A stretch of 64,000 bases of DNA, from positions 1 to 64,000 of the IMG/VR virus record IMGVR_UViG_3300043775_002437, one strand, 5' to 3'. The notes under the pieces were generated by a model. The model saw nothing but the letters and a program-made list of their open reading frames with translations. It was not told the origin of the DNA and searched no databases. The DNA comes from a virus. The position numbers and the translations under genes were made by a program. Of this stretch, positions 36,886 to 45,048 are shown piece after piece. Numbering within the stretch: position 1 is the stretch's first letter; each line of letters begins with the position of its first letter.

Positions 36886-37967
36886 TTTTTTTTTAATTCA
36901 CCATCTAAAAGTGTATCTAATCTATTGATAGATTCTTCTAAACTATGACCATAAGGACCAACATCTGTTTTAACTGAAGACGTAGTTGGTGTTTTTAAAA
37001 CTCTTAACTTACCTTCTGTGTCATCCATTAAATTTTTAATGTTTTCATTACCGTTAGAATTACGGTATAAATCTCTATAATAATCTAATACTTTTTCTAA
37101 TGCATTTACACTCATTGAGTCATGAACTTGACTTGAAGACACTGTAATTTCTTCCAACTCAACCCCACCTCTTAATTTAGCGAAATCTTCACCATCAATT
37201 TTTGTTGGGTCACCACCTAAAGCAGCTAAATCTTTTTGTTTATCAGAGTATTCTTTTTCTTCTTCTGCCATTCTATCTATTATTTCTTGAATAGCCATCT
37301 CTTCTTCAGTCATTTCCATGTCATCACCCATGTATGCTTTATTCCCATGTAAATTACCTTCACCAGTAAAGCCCATACCAAATGCTTCGCTAACGTTTAC
37401 TTTTTCAAATTCATCAGCAGCATCTTTATCAGCAACATTGTCACCGAATTGACCTTCTTCTTTACCTTCTTTAGCTTTGTTGGATAACGGAGTACCAGCT
37501 TTATCAACAATATATTCTGTATTGTCACCAACACCTTTAGTAGCACTTAATGAAGCGTTATCTTTCATACCAGTGTGGTGTTCTAATAAATTATCATCTT
37601 CAAATACGTTAATATCACCACCTCTGTTATAAGATTCAGATAATGATTTGAATTTTAAATTTAATTGTTTGATTGCTTTAGCATATGAAGGATAAGCTTC
37701 AGATTTTTTGTTTTGTAGACCACCAATATATTTGAAATCTTCTAAAACTAAACCAGTTGTTTTGTCAGTTTTTTTGATGTAATATTCATGGTTTTCTCTA
37801 ACGATAGCATAAGCATTACCATCTGGACCAACTTTAGTTAATTCAACAGCATGGTTAGATTTATTTTCATTTTCATTCAAAGGTTTAATACCCATAAGTG
37901 CTAATTGACGCTCATGAATTTCGTTACCTTTAAGACCAATTGGATTGATTAAATTTTTATTTTTCAT
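36873..37967 (-). CDS. Internal/prohead protein, frame 0 part of a likely frameshifted gene
   Basis: 364 residues in frame 0, ending ESINRLDTLLDGELKKKALK. It has a small domain near residues 40-110 (AIVRENHEYYIKKTDKTTGLVLEDF) and acidic helical segments. Candidate (L/I)-x-E sites occur at PLNENEN and SLSESYN. The last codons cross ten consecutive A (36894-36885). A -1 shift there replaces the last three residues and adds about 550. It is followed on the minus strand by the continuation frame. Confidence 0.7.
   Translation of the reverse strand: MKNKNLINPIGLKGNEIHERQLALMGIKPLNENENKSNHAVELTKVGPDGNAYAIVRENHEYYIKKTDKTTGLVLEDFKYIGGLQNKKSEAYPSYAKAIKQLNLKFKSLSESYNRGGDINVFEDDNLLEHHTGMKDNASLSATKGVGDNTEYIVDKAGTPLSNKAKEGKEEGQFGDNVADKDAADEFEKVNVSEAFGMGFTGEGNLHGNKAYMGDDMEMTEEEMAIQEIIDRMAEEEKEYSDKQKDLAALGGDPTKIDGEDFAKLRGGVELEEITVSSSQVHDSMSVNALEKVLDYYRDLYRNSNGNENIKNLMDDTEGKLRVLKTPTTSSVKTDVGPYGHSLEESINRLDTLLDGELKKKALK
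36885..36894 (-). other. A10 slippery run, probable -1 frameshift site
   Basis: On the minus strand the codons read GAA TTA AAA AAA AAA GCA CTA AAG TAA. Slipping back one base on AAA AAA gives AGC ACT AAA GTA, which joins a long open frame. This fits A AAA AAA type programmed slippage or transcriptional slippage. A missing A in the assembly would give the same picture. Confidence 0.6.
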
Positions 37968-37983
37968 ATGTTTAATTTGTTTT

Positions 37984-38229
37984 TTATTTAAAAGATGTAC
38001 TACCTAATATAACATCTTTATTAACACCTAGTAAGTAACATCCAGTACCGCCACTTACAGAATTTATGTTTATATAAATACTTGATGCACCACCCATATT
38101 CATAGTTAATCCATTCAAAACAATAGAACAACCAGAAGGGCCACCATACAATTCAGAATAAGTATGTGCTGTTAAATTGGCAGCATTAGCTGGAACTATT
38201 ACACTATGTACTTCATTTATTTTTGCCAT
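37984..38229 (-). CDS. Small beta-rich hypothetical protein
   Basis: 81 residues. Composition is rich in G, S, N and V with alternating hydrophobics (SIVLNGLTMNMGGASSIYININSV). This resembles small capsid decoration or tail accessory proteins, but no family is recognised. It is transcribed from its own late promoter box. Confidence 0.5.
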   Translation of the reverse strand: MAKINEVHSVIVPANAANLTAHTYSELYGGPSGCSIVLNGLTMNMGGASSIYININSVSGGTGCYLLGVNKDVILGSTSFK

Positions 38230-38243
38230 TTTATTATATTTAA

Positions 38244-38253
38244 TTATAAATAT
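38244..38253 (-). promoter_or_regulatory. Late-type promoter box ATATTTATAA (minus strand)
   Basis: Perfect core motif 14 bases upstream of the start at 38229. Confidence 0.6.
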
Positions 38254-38267
38254 TGTAAAAAAATAAA

Positions 38268-38290
38268 AAAAGCACCTTTTGGGTGCTTTT
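38268..38290 (-). terminator. Terminator overlapping a stop codon
   Basis: A 9-bp stem (AAAAGCACC with GGTGCTTTT) and a 5-base loop, T-runs on both sides. The TAA of the next minus-strand gene begins at the stem's edge (38290-38292). Confidence 0.8.
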
Positions 38291-38490
38291 TATTTGTCTT
38301 TCTTTATTGATATGTATATATCACCATACCAACCGAATACTTCATCGTCAAATTCAGTTGATGGTTTAAATTCACTAATATTAATTTCCATTTCTTCAAA
38401 ATAAGATTCATTTGGAAATCTAACCTTAACTTTTGTTTTCCTTCTATGGTGAGGAATTAAGTCACTATAATTGTCGCTTCTTTCTGGCAT
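38290..38490 (-). CDS. Small hypothetical protein
   Basis: 66 residues. Basic middle (PHHRRKTKVKVRFPNES), then acidic residues and aromatics (EVFGWYGDIYISIKK). It is read in the same run as thymidylate synthase, 13 bases downstream of it. No family recognised. Confidence 0.5.
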   Translation of the reverse strand: MPERSDNYSDLIPHHRRKTKVKVRFPNESYFEEMEINISEFKPSTEFDDEVFGWYGDIYISIKKDK

Positions 38491-38503
38491 ATATTTTTAA
38501 TTT

Positions 38504-39775
38504 TTAATTTGATAATGGTGCTTTTATAGTTGGGTGGGCTTTATAACCTATTATTTCAAAATCATCAATCAACCATTGTTCTGGAACAAATGATGGTTCA
38601 TTATTAAAATGAAGTTTAATATTTAGTGTAGGTAATGGATATGGTTCTCTAGTTCTTTTGGGTATTTCAAACTCATCACACACTTTTGTGAATTTTTCAT
38701 CACTCATTCCTTCTTGTAATCTACTTAAATCCAATTTAGGATTCTCATAACACATACAAACTCTTTCATCAACTCTCAAGTATCTACCAATCTGTTCCAT
38801 GGCTTGTTCAACATGATTTGAATACAAGTGAACATCACCCAAGTTCCCTATTAATTCATCTGGAACCATATTAACTTCTTTTGCAATGATTTCCAATAAC
38901 AATCCATAAGAAGCAATGTTGAATGGTAAACCTAAGAATGTATCCACTGAACGTTGATTCCACATTAATGAAATTGCTCTGGTTGGGATATTTAATTTTT
39001 CACATTGTTCTATCCAACCTTCTTCACTTTGGTTTCCTAAAAATGTATTTAATATTGGTAATACTTTTTTAGCAATAACTTTTCTTTCTTCCAAACTCAA
39101 TTCTCTTGTATAAACTTGAAATCCATAATGACAAGGTGGAAGTACCATTGAATCTAATTCTCCAACATTCCAAGCGTTTACCATCAAACGTCTTGAATCT
39201 GGATTGTTTTTAAGGTCATTGATTAGGTTTGCGATTTGGTCTATCTCATATTCTTTAAAAAATAAACCTCTACCACCTAATAATGGGTCTTCAATATTAT
39301 CTGTATTTAAAAATGAGTCTGTATCTATACCACCCCAACTTCTCCATTGCTTACCATATACTGGACCTAAATCACCCCACTTATTAGCAAACTTATCATC
39401 TGTTTTGATTTTGTTGATGAATTCTTCTTGTGTTAATGTTGGTAACTTAATTGATGTAGGCCCAAATCCATCATATTCTGAGGTTTCTATACTATTCCAA
39501 TAGTTCTTATAAGCATCACCATTCCAAATATGACAATCATTATCCAAAAGGTATTTGATGTTGGTATCACCACGTAAGAACCATATAAGTTCAGTTATAA
39601 TACCTTTCATATACATCTTCTTTGTTGTAAGAAGTGGAAAACCATCACTCATTTTGTGACGAATTTGTCTCCCAAAGACAGAAATGGTACCCGTTCCAGT
39701 TCTATCACCTTTCTGAGTACCATTTTCTAAAATGTCTTTTAATAAATCTGTATAAGTTTTATCTAGATTATTCAT
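38504..39775 (-). CDS. thyA: Thymidylate synthase (ThyA type) with long insertions
   Basis: 423 residues (common bacterial ThyA is about 264). It keeps RTGTGTISVFG, WFLRGDTNIKYL, LGPVYGKQWRSW, catalytic LPPCHYGFQVY (Cys215), NQRSVDTFLGLPFNIASY and GDVHLYSNH. Extra segments lie between WNGDAYKNYW and LGPVYG, and around LNTFLGNQSEEGWIEQ. It converts dUMP to dTMP with methylene-tetrahydrofolate, supporting phage DNA synthesis. ATG at 39775 is used; a TTG two codons earlier is less likely. It overlaps the KTSC gene by 8 bases. Confidence 0.92.
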   Translation of the reverse strand: MNNLDKTYTDLLKDILENGTQKGDRTGTGTISVFGRQIRHKMSDGFPLLTTKKMYMKGIITELIWFLRGDTNIKYLLDNDCHIWNGDAYKNYWNSIETSEYDGFGPTSIKLPTLTQEEFINKIKTDDKFANKWGDLGPVYGKQWRSWGGIDTDSFLNTDNIEDPLLGGRGLFFKEYEIDQIANLINDLKNNPDSRRLMVNAWNVGELDSMVLPPCHYGFQVYTRELSLEERKVIAKKVLPILNTFLGNQSEEGWIEQCEKLNIPTRAISLMWNQRSVDTFLGLPFNIASYGLLLEIIAKEVNMVPDELIGNLGDVHLYSNHVEQAMEQIGRYLRVDERVCMCYENPKLDLSRLQEGMSDEKFTKVCDEFEIPKRTREPYPLPTLNIKLHFNNEPSFVPEQWLIDDFEIIGYKAHPTIKAPLSN

Positions 39776-40235
39776 GGACAATTTCTGGTTTTAAATTTTT
39801 AACTTTTTCAAAAGTTGAAATTTTATCTTTTAATCCAGTTAATGAAGCTGTTGTTACATTACCATTTTTCAAATAGTTGCTGATAATATCACTCATGTTT
39901 TGTAACATTTCTTTTACAGCAGCATCTGGTGTAATCTGTGATACTTCTAAATCTTTAATTTGTTCTACTTCTTTTAATATTTCAGTTGTGTCAACATTAT
40001 CCAATTTGCTGCTAGTGTATTTTTTGATGTTTGTGTTTAACACTGAACCTTGACTATCTGCTGTTTCAAAACGCATGTAATCAGTTGCTGCAACATCAAC
40101 GTATTTGTATTGGCCTCCATTACTGAAAATAATTGTTAATTCATTTGTAACAGTGTTGTAAACCGATGCACAAATGTTTGATGACGAATAAATTGCTTTT
40201 ACGATTCCGTCTTTTTCTTTTCTTTTTAAAATCAT
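39768..40235 (-). CDS. KTSC-domain protein
   Basis: 155 residues. The N-terminal 70 residues form a KTSC domain: YSSSNICASVYNTVTNELTIIFSNGGQYKYVDV and ADSQGSVLNTNIKKY. The rest is helical. KTSC domains are frequent in phages and are thought to bind nucleic acid or act in lysis-lysogeny-neutral roles; the function here is unknown. Confidence 0.7.
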   Translation of the reverse strand: MILKRKEKDGIVKAIYSSSNICASVYNTVTNELTIIFSNGGQYKYVDVAATDYMRFETADSQGSVLNTNIKKYTSSKLDNVDTTEILKEVEQIKDLEVSQITPDAAVKEMLQNMSDIISNYLKNGNVTTASLTGLKDKISTFEKVKNLKPEIVHE

Positions 40236-40251
40236 ACTTTTTTATTTTTAT

Positions 40252-40494
40252 TTATTTTTTATTATGTGTTCTATAAGAATTTATCTCATTTAAATGAAAT
40301 ATTTTTGATGTTTGGATAACTTCTTTAATCTCTTCATTATATTCTTTCGTGGTGATTACCACGTAGTTACCAGTTATGAACATTCCAGCATCTTCAAATT
40401 CAACCTTACTTAACGAAGGCATAACTACGTCATTTACAACTGTTTTGACTAACAATTCAACCTTTCTAAAGGTAGGTATAATATTTGAATTCAT
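40252..40494 (-). CDS. Hypothetical protein
   Basis: 80 residues, beta-strand rich (MFITGNYVVITTKEY) with a C-terminal basic tail. First gene after the divergent promoter region opposite clpC. No family recognised. Confidence 0.5.
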   Translation of the reverse strand: MNSNIIPTFRKVELLVKTVVNDVVMPSLSKVEFEDAGMFITGNYVVITTKEYNEEIKEVIQTSKIFHLNEINSYRTHNKK

Positions 40495-40509
40495 TATTTA
40501 CTTTTTATA

Positions 40510-40573
40510 CAAATATACTAATATTTATGTTAGAAGTCAAGATTGACTAATTAAAAAATTATATGTATTTTTG
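40510..40573. promoter_or_regulatory. Divergent pair of host-type promoters
   Basis: Minus strand: CTTG (40538-40541), 20 bases, TATATTTG (40510-40517). Plus strand: ATTG (40542-40545), 20 bases, TATTTTTG (40566-40573). The two -33 boxes abut in GTCAA-GA-TTGAC... (40536-40547), an inverted repeat. Both match the Bacteroidota pattern. Confidence 0.7.
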
Positions 40574-40603
40574 CACATAATTAAACTAAATTAAATATAA
40601 ATT

Positions 40604-43117
40604 ATGAATAGAGAAGTTTACCCAAAAGTAAAACAGATTATGAGCAAATCAGCTGGAGAAGCTAAAGCTTTTGAAGATGTTAAAGTAAGACCAGAACATA
40701 TCCTTTTATCTATATTAGCAGACAATGATAACACGTGTACAAAAATGTTAAAAGACCATTTTAAACTTGATGTTATAGATTTATATGATAAGTTTTCTGA
40801 TTTTATTAGAAAAAATGATTTAACACCTAGAGGTTATACTAGCACTAGAAAAACGTTACCATTTTCAGATGAAACAAAAACGTTAATCAAAGAATTAGAA
40901 AAACAATGTGAAGAGTTAAATCATAACATGATTGACACGCAACATATACTATTAGTTATGTTGAACAATAAAAATAATATTTCTGAATTTTTAAGCAAAA
41001 TTGGGTTAAACTATTACGATTTTAGACGAATTGTTAAGTTAGATTCACCATCTGGTGATAAGTTTACTAACAGTTCAATTGATGATGATAATGACGAAAC
41101 TGAAAGTTTTAGAAAGAAAAGTAAAATTGTTGAAAACAAAAGTAAAACTCCAGTGTTAGATAATTTCTGTAGAGATGTATCTAAAGCTGTTGAAAAAGGT
41201 GAAATTGACCCAGTTGTTGGTCGTGAAAAAGAAATCAAAAGAGTATCTCAAATTTTATCTAGAAGAAAAAAGAATAATCCAGTTTTGATAGGTGAGCCTG
41301 GTGTTGGTAAAACATCTATTGTTGAAGGACTTGCTCAACTTATTAAAGACGGTAACGCACCTAGAACATTAATCAACAAGAAAATTTATAGTTTAGACTT
41401 AGCGTCAATTGTTGCTGGTACAAAATATCGTGGACAGTTTGAAGAAAGAATGAAAGCTGTTCTAGAAGAATGTAAAGCAAATCCAGATGTTGTCTTGTTT
41501 ATAGATGAGTTACATACAATTGTAGGTGCTGGTAATGCTTCTGGTTCACTAGATGCTTCAAACATCTTTAAACCAGCTTTAGCACGTGGTGAGCTGCAAG
41601 TAATTGGTGCAACAACATTAGATGAATACAGAGAAAACATTGAGAAAGATGGTGCGTTGACTAGACGTTTCCAACAAGTACTTGTTGAAGAACCAACATT
41701 GGAAGAAACAAAAGTTATCTTAAACAATATCAAAGAAAAATATGAAAATCATCATAAAGTAAAATACACTGACGAAGCAATTGAAGAATGTGTTAAATTA
41801 TCTGCTAGATATATCATGGATAGGTCTATGCCAGATAAAGCTATTGATGTATTGGATGAAGCTGGTGCAACAACTAATGTTGGTGTTGAAAAACCAGAAA
41901 ACATTAAAGAATTAGAATCAAAAATTAAAGAAATCAACGAAAAGAAAAAAGATGTTGTAAAAAAACAAAAATATGAAGAAGCAGCTAAACTTCGTGATGA
42001 TGAGAAAAAAATCACTGAAGAGTTAGAAAAAGTAATGGCTGAATGGCAATCAACTTTAGATAAAAAAGTTACTGAAGTTGGTGTTGAAATTATTTCTGAG
42101 GTGGTTTCAATGATGACTGGTATTCCGTTAACAAAAATATCTACACAAGAAAGTAAAAGATTAATGAACTTAGATAAAGAGTTAATGGGTAAAGTTATTG
42201 GTCAAGATGAAGCAGTAACTAAAGTTATTAAAGCAATCAAAAGAAATAGAATTGGAATTAAAGATAAAAACAAACCAGTTGGTTCATTTATCTTCTTAGG
42301 TCCTACTGGTGTCGGTAAAACGTTGTTAGCTAAATTTTTAGCAGAGCAAGTTTATGGTGACGCAGAATCTTTAATTAGAATTGACATGTCAGAATACATG
42401 GAGAAACATTCGGTATCTAGATTAGTAGGTCCACCTCCAGGTTACGTTGGTTATGACCAAGGTGGTCAGTTAACTGAAAAAGTTAGACGTAAACCACATT
42501 GTGTTATTTTATTTGACGAGATTGAAAAAGCACATGAAGATGTTTTCAATATTTTACTTCAATTATTAGATGAAGGACATCTAACAGATGGTTTAGGTAG
42601 AAAAATTAACTTTAAAAACTCTCTTATTATTATGACATCAAACATTGGTGTTAAAGAAGTTGCAACATTTGGTCAAACAATGGGGTTTGAAACAGCAGCA
42701 TCAATTGTTGGTGAAGAAAATAGAGCTCGTTCAATTATTGAAAAAGCATTAAAGAAAAAATTCAAACCAGAGTTTTTAAATCGTATTGATGAAGCTATCG
42801 TATTCAAAAGTTTATCACAAGAAGATATCCATAAAATTATTTACTTGGAAATCAAAAAACTTGAAGAACGTGTAATCGAAATGGGTTATAAATTAAATGT
42901 GACCAAAGAAGCTATTGAATTCTTAGGAAGACAAGGTTATGACGAAGCATATGGTGCTAGACCATTAGCTAGAGCAATCCAACATTATGTTGAGGACACA
43001 GTAGCCGATGAGATTCTAAATGAAAATTTCAAAGAGGGTGAAACCATAGAAGTTTCATTCGATGAGAAGAAAGAAGAATTGGTCATAAAGCAAGCAAAGA
43101 CTAAAAAAACAAAATAA
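40604..43117 (+). CDS. clpC: ClpC-type AAA+ unfoldase
   Basis: 837 residues. N-terminal Clp repeat domain (residues 1-150), D1 with Walker A GEPGVGKT (230-237) and FIDELHTIVGAG, a short middle domain with a UVR-like KYEEAAKLRDDEKKI, and D2 with GPTGVGKT (566-573) and DEIEKAHEDV. The UVR segment and short middle domain favour ClpC over ClpB. No clpP is seen in the window. It may work with host ClpP or alone on phage or host proteins. It has its own host-type promoter and terminator, so probably early or middle expression. Confidence 0.9.
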   Translation: MNREVYPKVKQIMSKSAGEAKAFEDVKVRPEHILLSILADNDNTCTKMLKDHFKLDVIDLYDKFSDFIRKNDLTPRGYTSTRKTLPFSDETKTLIKELEKQCEELNHNMIDTQHILLVMLNNKNNISEFLSKIGLNYYDFRRIVKLDSPSGDKFTNSSIDDDNDETESFRKKSKIVENKSKTPVLDNFCRDVSKAVEKGEIDPVVGREKEIKRVSQILSRRKKNNPVLIGEPGVGKTSIVEGLAQLIKDGNAPRTLINKKIYSLDLASIVAGTKYRGQFEERMKAVLEECKANPDVVLFIDELHTIVGAGNASGSLDASNIFKPALARGELQVIGATTLDEYRENIEKDGALTRRFQQVLVEEPTLEETKVILNNIKEKYENHHKVKYTDEAIEECVKLSARYIMDRSMPDKAIDVLDEAGATTNVGVEKPENIKELESKIKEINEKKKDVVKKQKYEEAAKLRDDEKKITEELEKVMAEWQSTLDKKVTEVGVEIISEVVSMMTGIPLTKISTQESKRLMNLDKELMGKVIGQDEAVTKVIKAIKRNRIGIKDKNKPVGSFIFLGPTGVGKTLLAKFLAEQVYGDAESLIRIDMSEYMEKHSVSRLVGPPPGYVGYDQGGQLTEKVRRKPHCVILFDEIEKAHEDVFNILLQLLDEGHLTDGLGRKINFKNSLIIMTSNIGVKEVATFGQTMGFETAASIVGEENRARSIIEKALKKKFKPEFLNRIDEAIVFKSLSQEDIHKIIYLEIKKLEERVIEMGYKLNVTKEAIEFLGRQGYDEAYGARPLARAIQHYVEDTVADEILNENFKEGETIEVSFDEKKEELVIKQAKTKKTK

Positions 43118-43122
43118 TAATT

Positions 43123-43151
43123 AAAGGCTGAATTTTTTTCAGCCTTTTTTT
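43123..43151 (+). terminator. Terminator after clpC
   Basis: A 10-bp stem (AAAGGCTGAA with TTCAGCCTTT), 5-base loop and T-run. Confidence 0.85.
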
Positions 43152-43161
43152 ATATTTATAT
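43152..43161 (+). promoter_or_regulatory. Late-type promoter box (ATATTTATAT)
   Basis: It lies two bases before the ATG at 43164, immediately after the clpC terminator. If used as a -10 box, the mRNA would be nearly leaderless. Confidence 0.45.
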
Positions 43162-43163
43162 GT

Positions 43164-43568
43164 ATGAAACCAACAATTAAACAATTATTAAGAGAAAGAC
43201 TTTTAACAAAAGATGAAACTGATGTTAGAGACGTTGCTGATTTCGTAAATTTTGCAAAAGATTATCTTAAAATAGAAGATGATGTTAAAGTTGAATTAGC
43301 GTTTAAAAAAACACCAGATTTAAGAACAACAGCTTACTACAATAATGGTGATAAAAGAGTTAAGATTTATGTTAAAGATAGAGCAATTATCGATGTATGT
43401 AGGTCAATTGCTCATGAATTAGTTCATCATAAACAAAATATAAGTGGTGCTTTTGAAGATGCGGAAGACCCAGGTGCGGATGGTAGTGAATTTGAAAATG
43501 AAGCTAATGCAGTTGCTGGTGTGATAATAAGAAAATGGGGTAGAATACACCCAGAAATATACGAATAA
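43164..43568 (+). CDS. Small zinc metallopeptidase with capsid-targeting-like tag
   Basis: 134 residues. SIAHELVHHKQN is an HExxH zinc site, with FENEANAVAG downstream supplying a likely third ligand, as in small M48 or SprT-like peptidases. The N-terminus KPTIKQLLRERLL (L-R-E at residues 9-11) is the same tag type as on other proteins here. I infer that it may be packaged and freed by the prohead protease. Followed four bases later by the mosaic gene. Confidence 0.65.
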   Translation: MKPTIKQLLRERLLTKDETDVRDVADFVNFAKDYLKIEDDVKVELAFKKTPDLRTTAYYNNGDKRVKIYVKDRAIIDVCRSIAHELVHHKQNISGAFEDAEDPGADGSEFENEANAVAGVIIRKWGRIHPEIYE

Positions 43569-43572
43569 GATT

Positions 43573-45018
43573 ATGCCATATACACATAGAGAAGTTGGTG
43601 ATAAAGATTGCGTTTATAAAAAAGGTAGCGAAAAAAAAGTTGGTTGTACTACTGGTGATGTTAATGATTATTTAGGTGCTCTTCACGCTAATGTTAAAAC
43701 AGAAGAATTAGAAGAACTAAATGAAAGTTTAATCGCTGTAGGTAGAGATAAAATGTATGCTGCGATAGTTAACATTAAAGATTCAATCAAAGATAATGTA
43801 GTTAACACTTCAGATGCAGTAAAGACAATTGTTAAATCAATCAAAACTGGTCAAGAATTAACAAAAGAACAAAAAACAAAAATAGGTGATGACCTTAAAA
43901 AACTTTTAAAAAGTTTAGGGTATGGTGCTGTGTTTATGCTGCCTGGTGGTTCAGTGTTTATAATCACCTTCAATTTAATAAAAAAAATTATGGATAAGAA
44001 AAAACTTAACGAATCAAACAAATTAAAAGGTGGTAAAGCTGATAAGCTAACACCAAAAGAAATTGCTGATAAATTTGATGTTACAACAAAAATGGTTAAA
44101 GACCAAATAAAAAAAGGAAAAAAGATTGAATCTGAGCACACTAGTGATGAAGAAAAACAAACTGAAATTGCTGAAGACCATGTATCTGAATTTCCAGATT
44201 ATTATGATAGAATTGAAAAAATGGAAAAAGAAGCTAAAAAGTATTGGGGTAAAAAAACAAATGAAACAAAAAGTTTTATTAAAAAATTGCTTAGAGAAAA
44301 TCTACAACCAAACGAACCAAAAAATTTAGATAATGAATTAATGAAAGCTGGTGTACCAGCAGATATGGTTGACGATGTACCAGTAAAATTAATATACCCT
44401 AATGGAGAAGAAAAATTATTAAACCCTAATTTAGAAGAAGGTGCTAGAGAATTTGTTTTTGCGTGTTTAATCGCTGCAAGTGGTTTAGTTCAATCATGTG
44501 CTAAAGAAGGTGATGTACATGGTTATAACACAAACGTACATGGTATTGAATATACTGTTGTAGACGCTGCTGATGAAAACACTGTTTTAACTCCAGAAGA
44601 AGAACAACAAGGTATTAAATTAATAACAGTTACTGCAAATAATGGTCAAACTAAAACTGTTAAGGCTAAATTATTTAAAGACCAACAAGGTAATGCTAGT
44701 GGTGGTTGGGCGTTCAAGGAAAAACCATCTGAAATAGAATTAGCAATACATGGTTTTGGTCAAACAAAAAAAGAAGAAATGAGAAGCAACGCTTCTTTTA
44801 ATAAAGGTGATAAAATTGCTGATTATACAGTTGCTAAATCTAGTAAACAACCTTATGGTGTAAGTCCTTTAAAAACTATTAGAGATTCAGAGTATTTTAA
44901 AAATGCAATAAATTACATCAAACAAGGACCAATACAACAACAAGATTTCAATAAAGAAATGCAAGAAAAAGGAATAGGTATAACAGCTCAAGACGCAATA
45001 AAATATTATGGTAACTAA
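43573..45018 (+). CDS. Mosaic multidomain protein with internal protease-like junctions
   Basis: 481 residues made of distinct pieces. Residues 1-45: a phage domain (PYTHREVGDKDCVYKK... VGCTTGDVNDYLGALHANV). Residues 52-145: a helical piece with LGYGAVFMLPGGSVFIITF (LETM1-like). Residues 156-230: a DUF5661-like helical domain (EIADKFDVTTKMVKDQIKKG... EHTSDEE). Residues 233-250: tag KSFIKKLLRENLQ. Then a hydrophobic segment FVFACLIAASGLVQSC followed by a beta-rich C-terminus. The junctions carry LNE (49-51), LNE (145-147) and LRE (240-242), matching the prohead-protease consensus. It may be a polyprotein cut into separate pieces inside the head. Confidence 0.55.
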   Translation: MPYTHREVGDKDCVYKKGSEKKVGCTTGDVNDYLGALHANVKTEELEELNESLIAVGRDKMYAAIVNIKDSIKDNVVNTSDAVKTIVKSIKTGQELTKEQKTKIGDDLKKLLKSLGYGAVFMLPGGSVFIITFNLIKKIMDKKKLNESNKLKGGKADKLTPKEIADKFDVTTKMVKDQIKKGKKIESEHTSDEEKQTEIAEDHVSEFPDYYDRIEKMEKEAKKYWGKKTNETKSFIKKLLRENLQPNEPKNLDNELMKAGVPADMVDDVPVKLIYPNGEEKLLNPNLEEGAREFVFACLIAASGLVQSCAKEGDVHGYNTNVHGIEYTVVDAADENTVLTPEEEQQGIKLITVTANNGQTKTVKAKLFKDQQGNASGGWAFKEKPSEIELAIHGFGQTKKEEMRSNASFNKGDKIADYTVAKSSKQPYGVSPLKTIRDSEYFKNAINYIKQGPIQQQDFNKEMQEKGIGITAQDAIKYYGN

Positions 45019-45023
45019 ATAAG

Positions 45024-45048
45024 AAAAGGAGGTTTTAAACCTCCTTTT
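45024..45048. terminator. Bidirectional terminator between convergent genes
   Basis: A long stem (AAAAGGAGGTTT with AAACCTCCTTTT) and T-runs on both strands. The last codons and stop of the minus-strand GNAT frame lie inside it. Confidence 0.8.

Noticed and set aside
36664-36948. Two plus-strand frames over the gap between the two minus-strand head protein frames
   Set aside because: The minus-strand -1 frame in the same DNA is clearly protein-like and matches the neighbours, so the plus-strand frames are shadows.
45024-45048. AAGGAGG resembling a Shine-Dalgarno site
   Set aside because: It is part of a perfect terminator stem between convergent genes and no start codon follows it.
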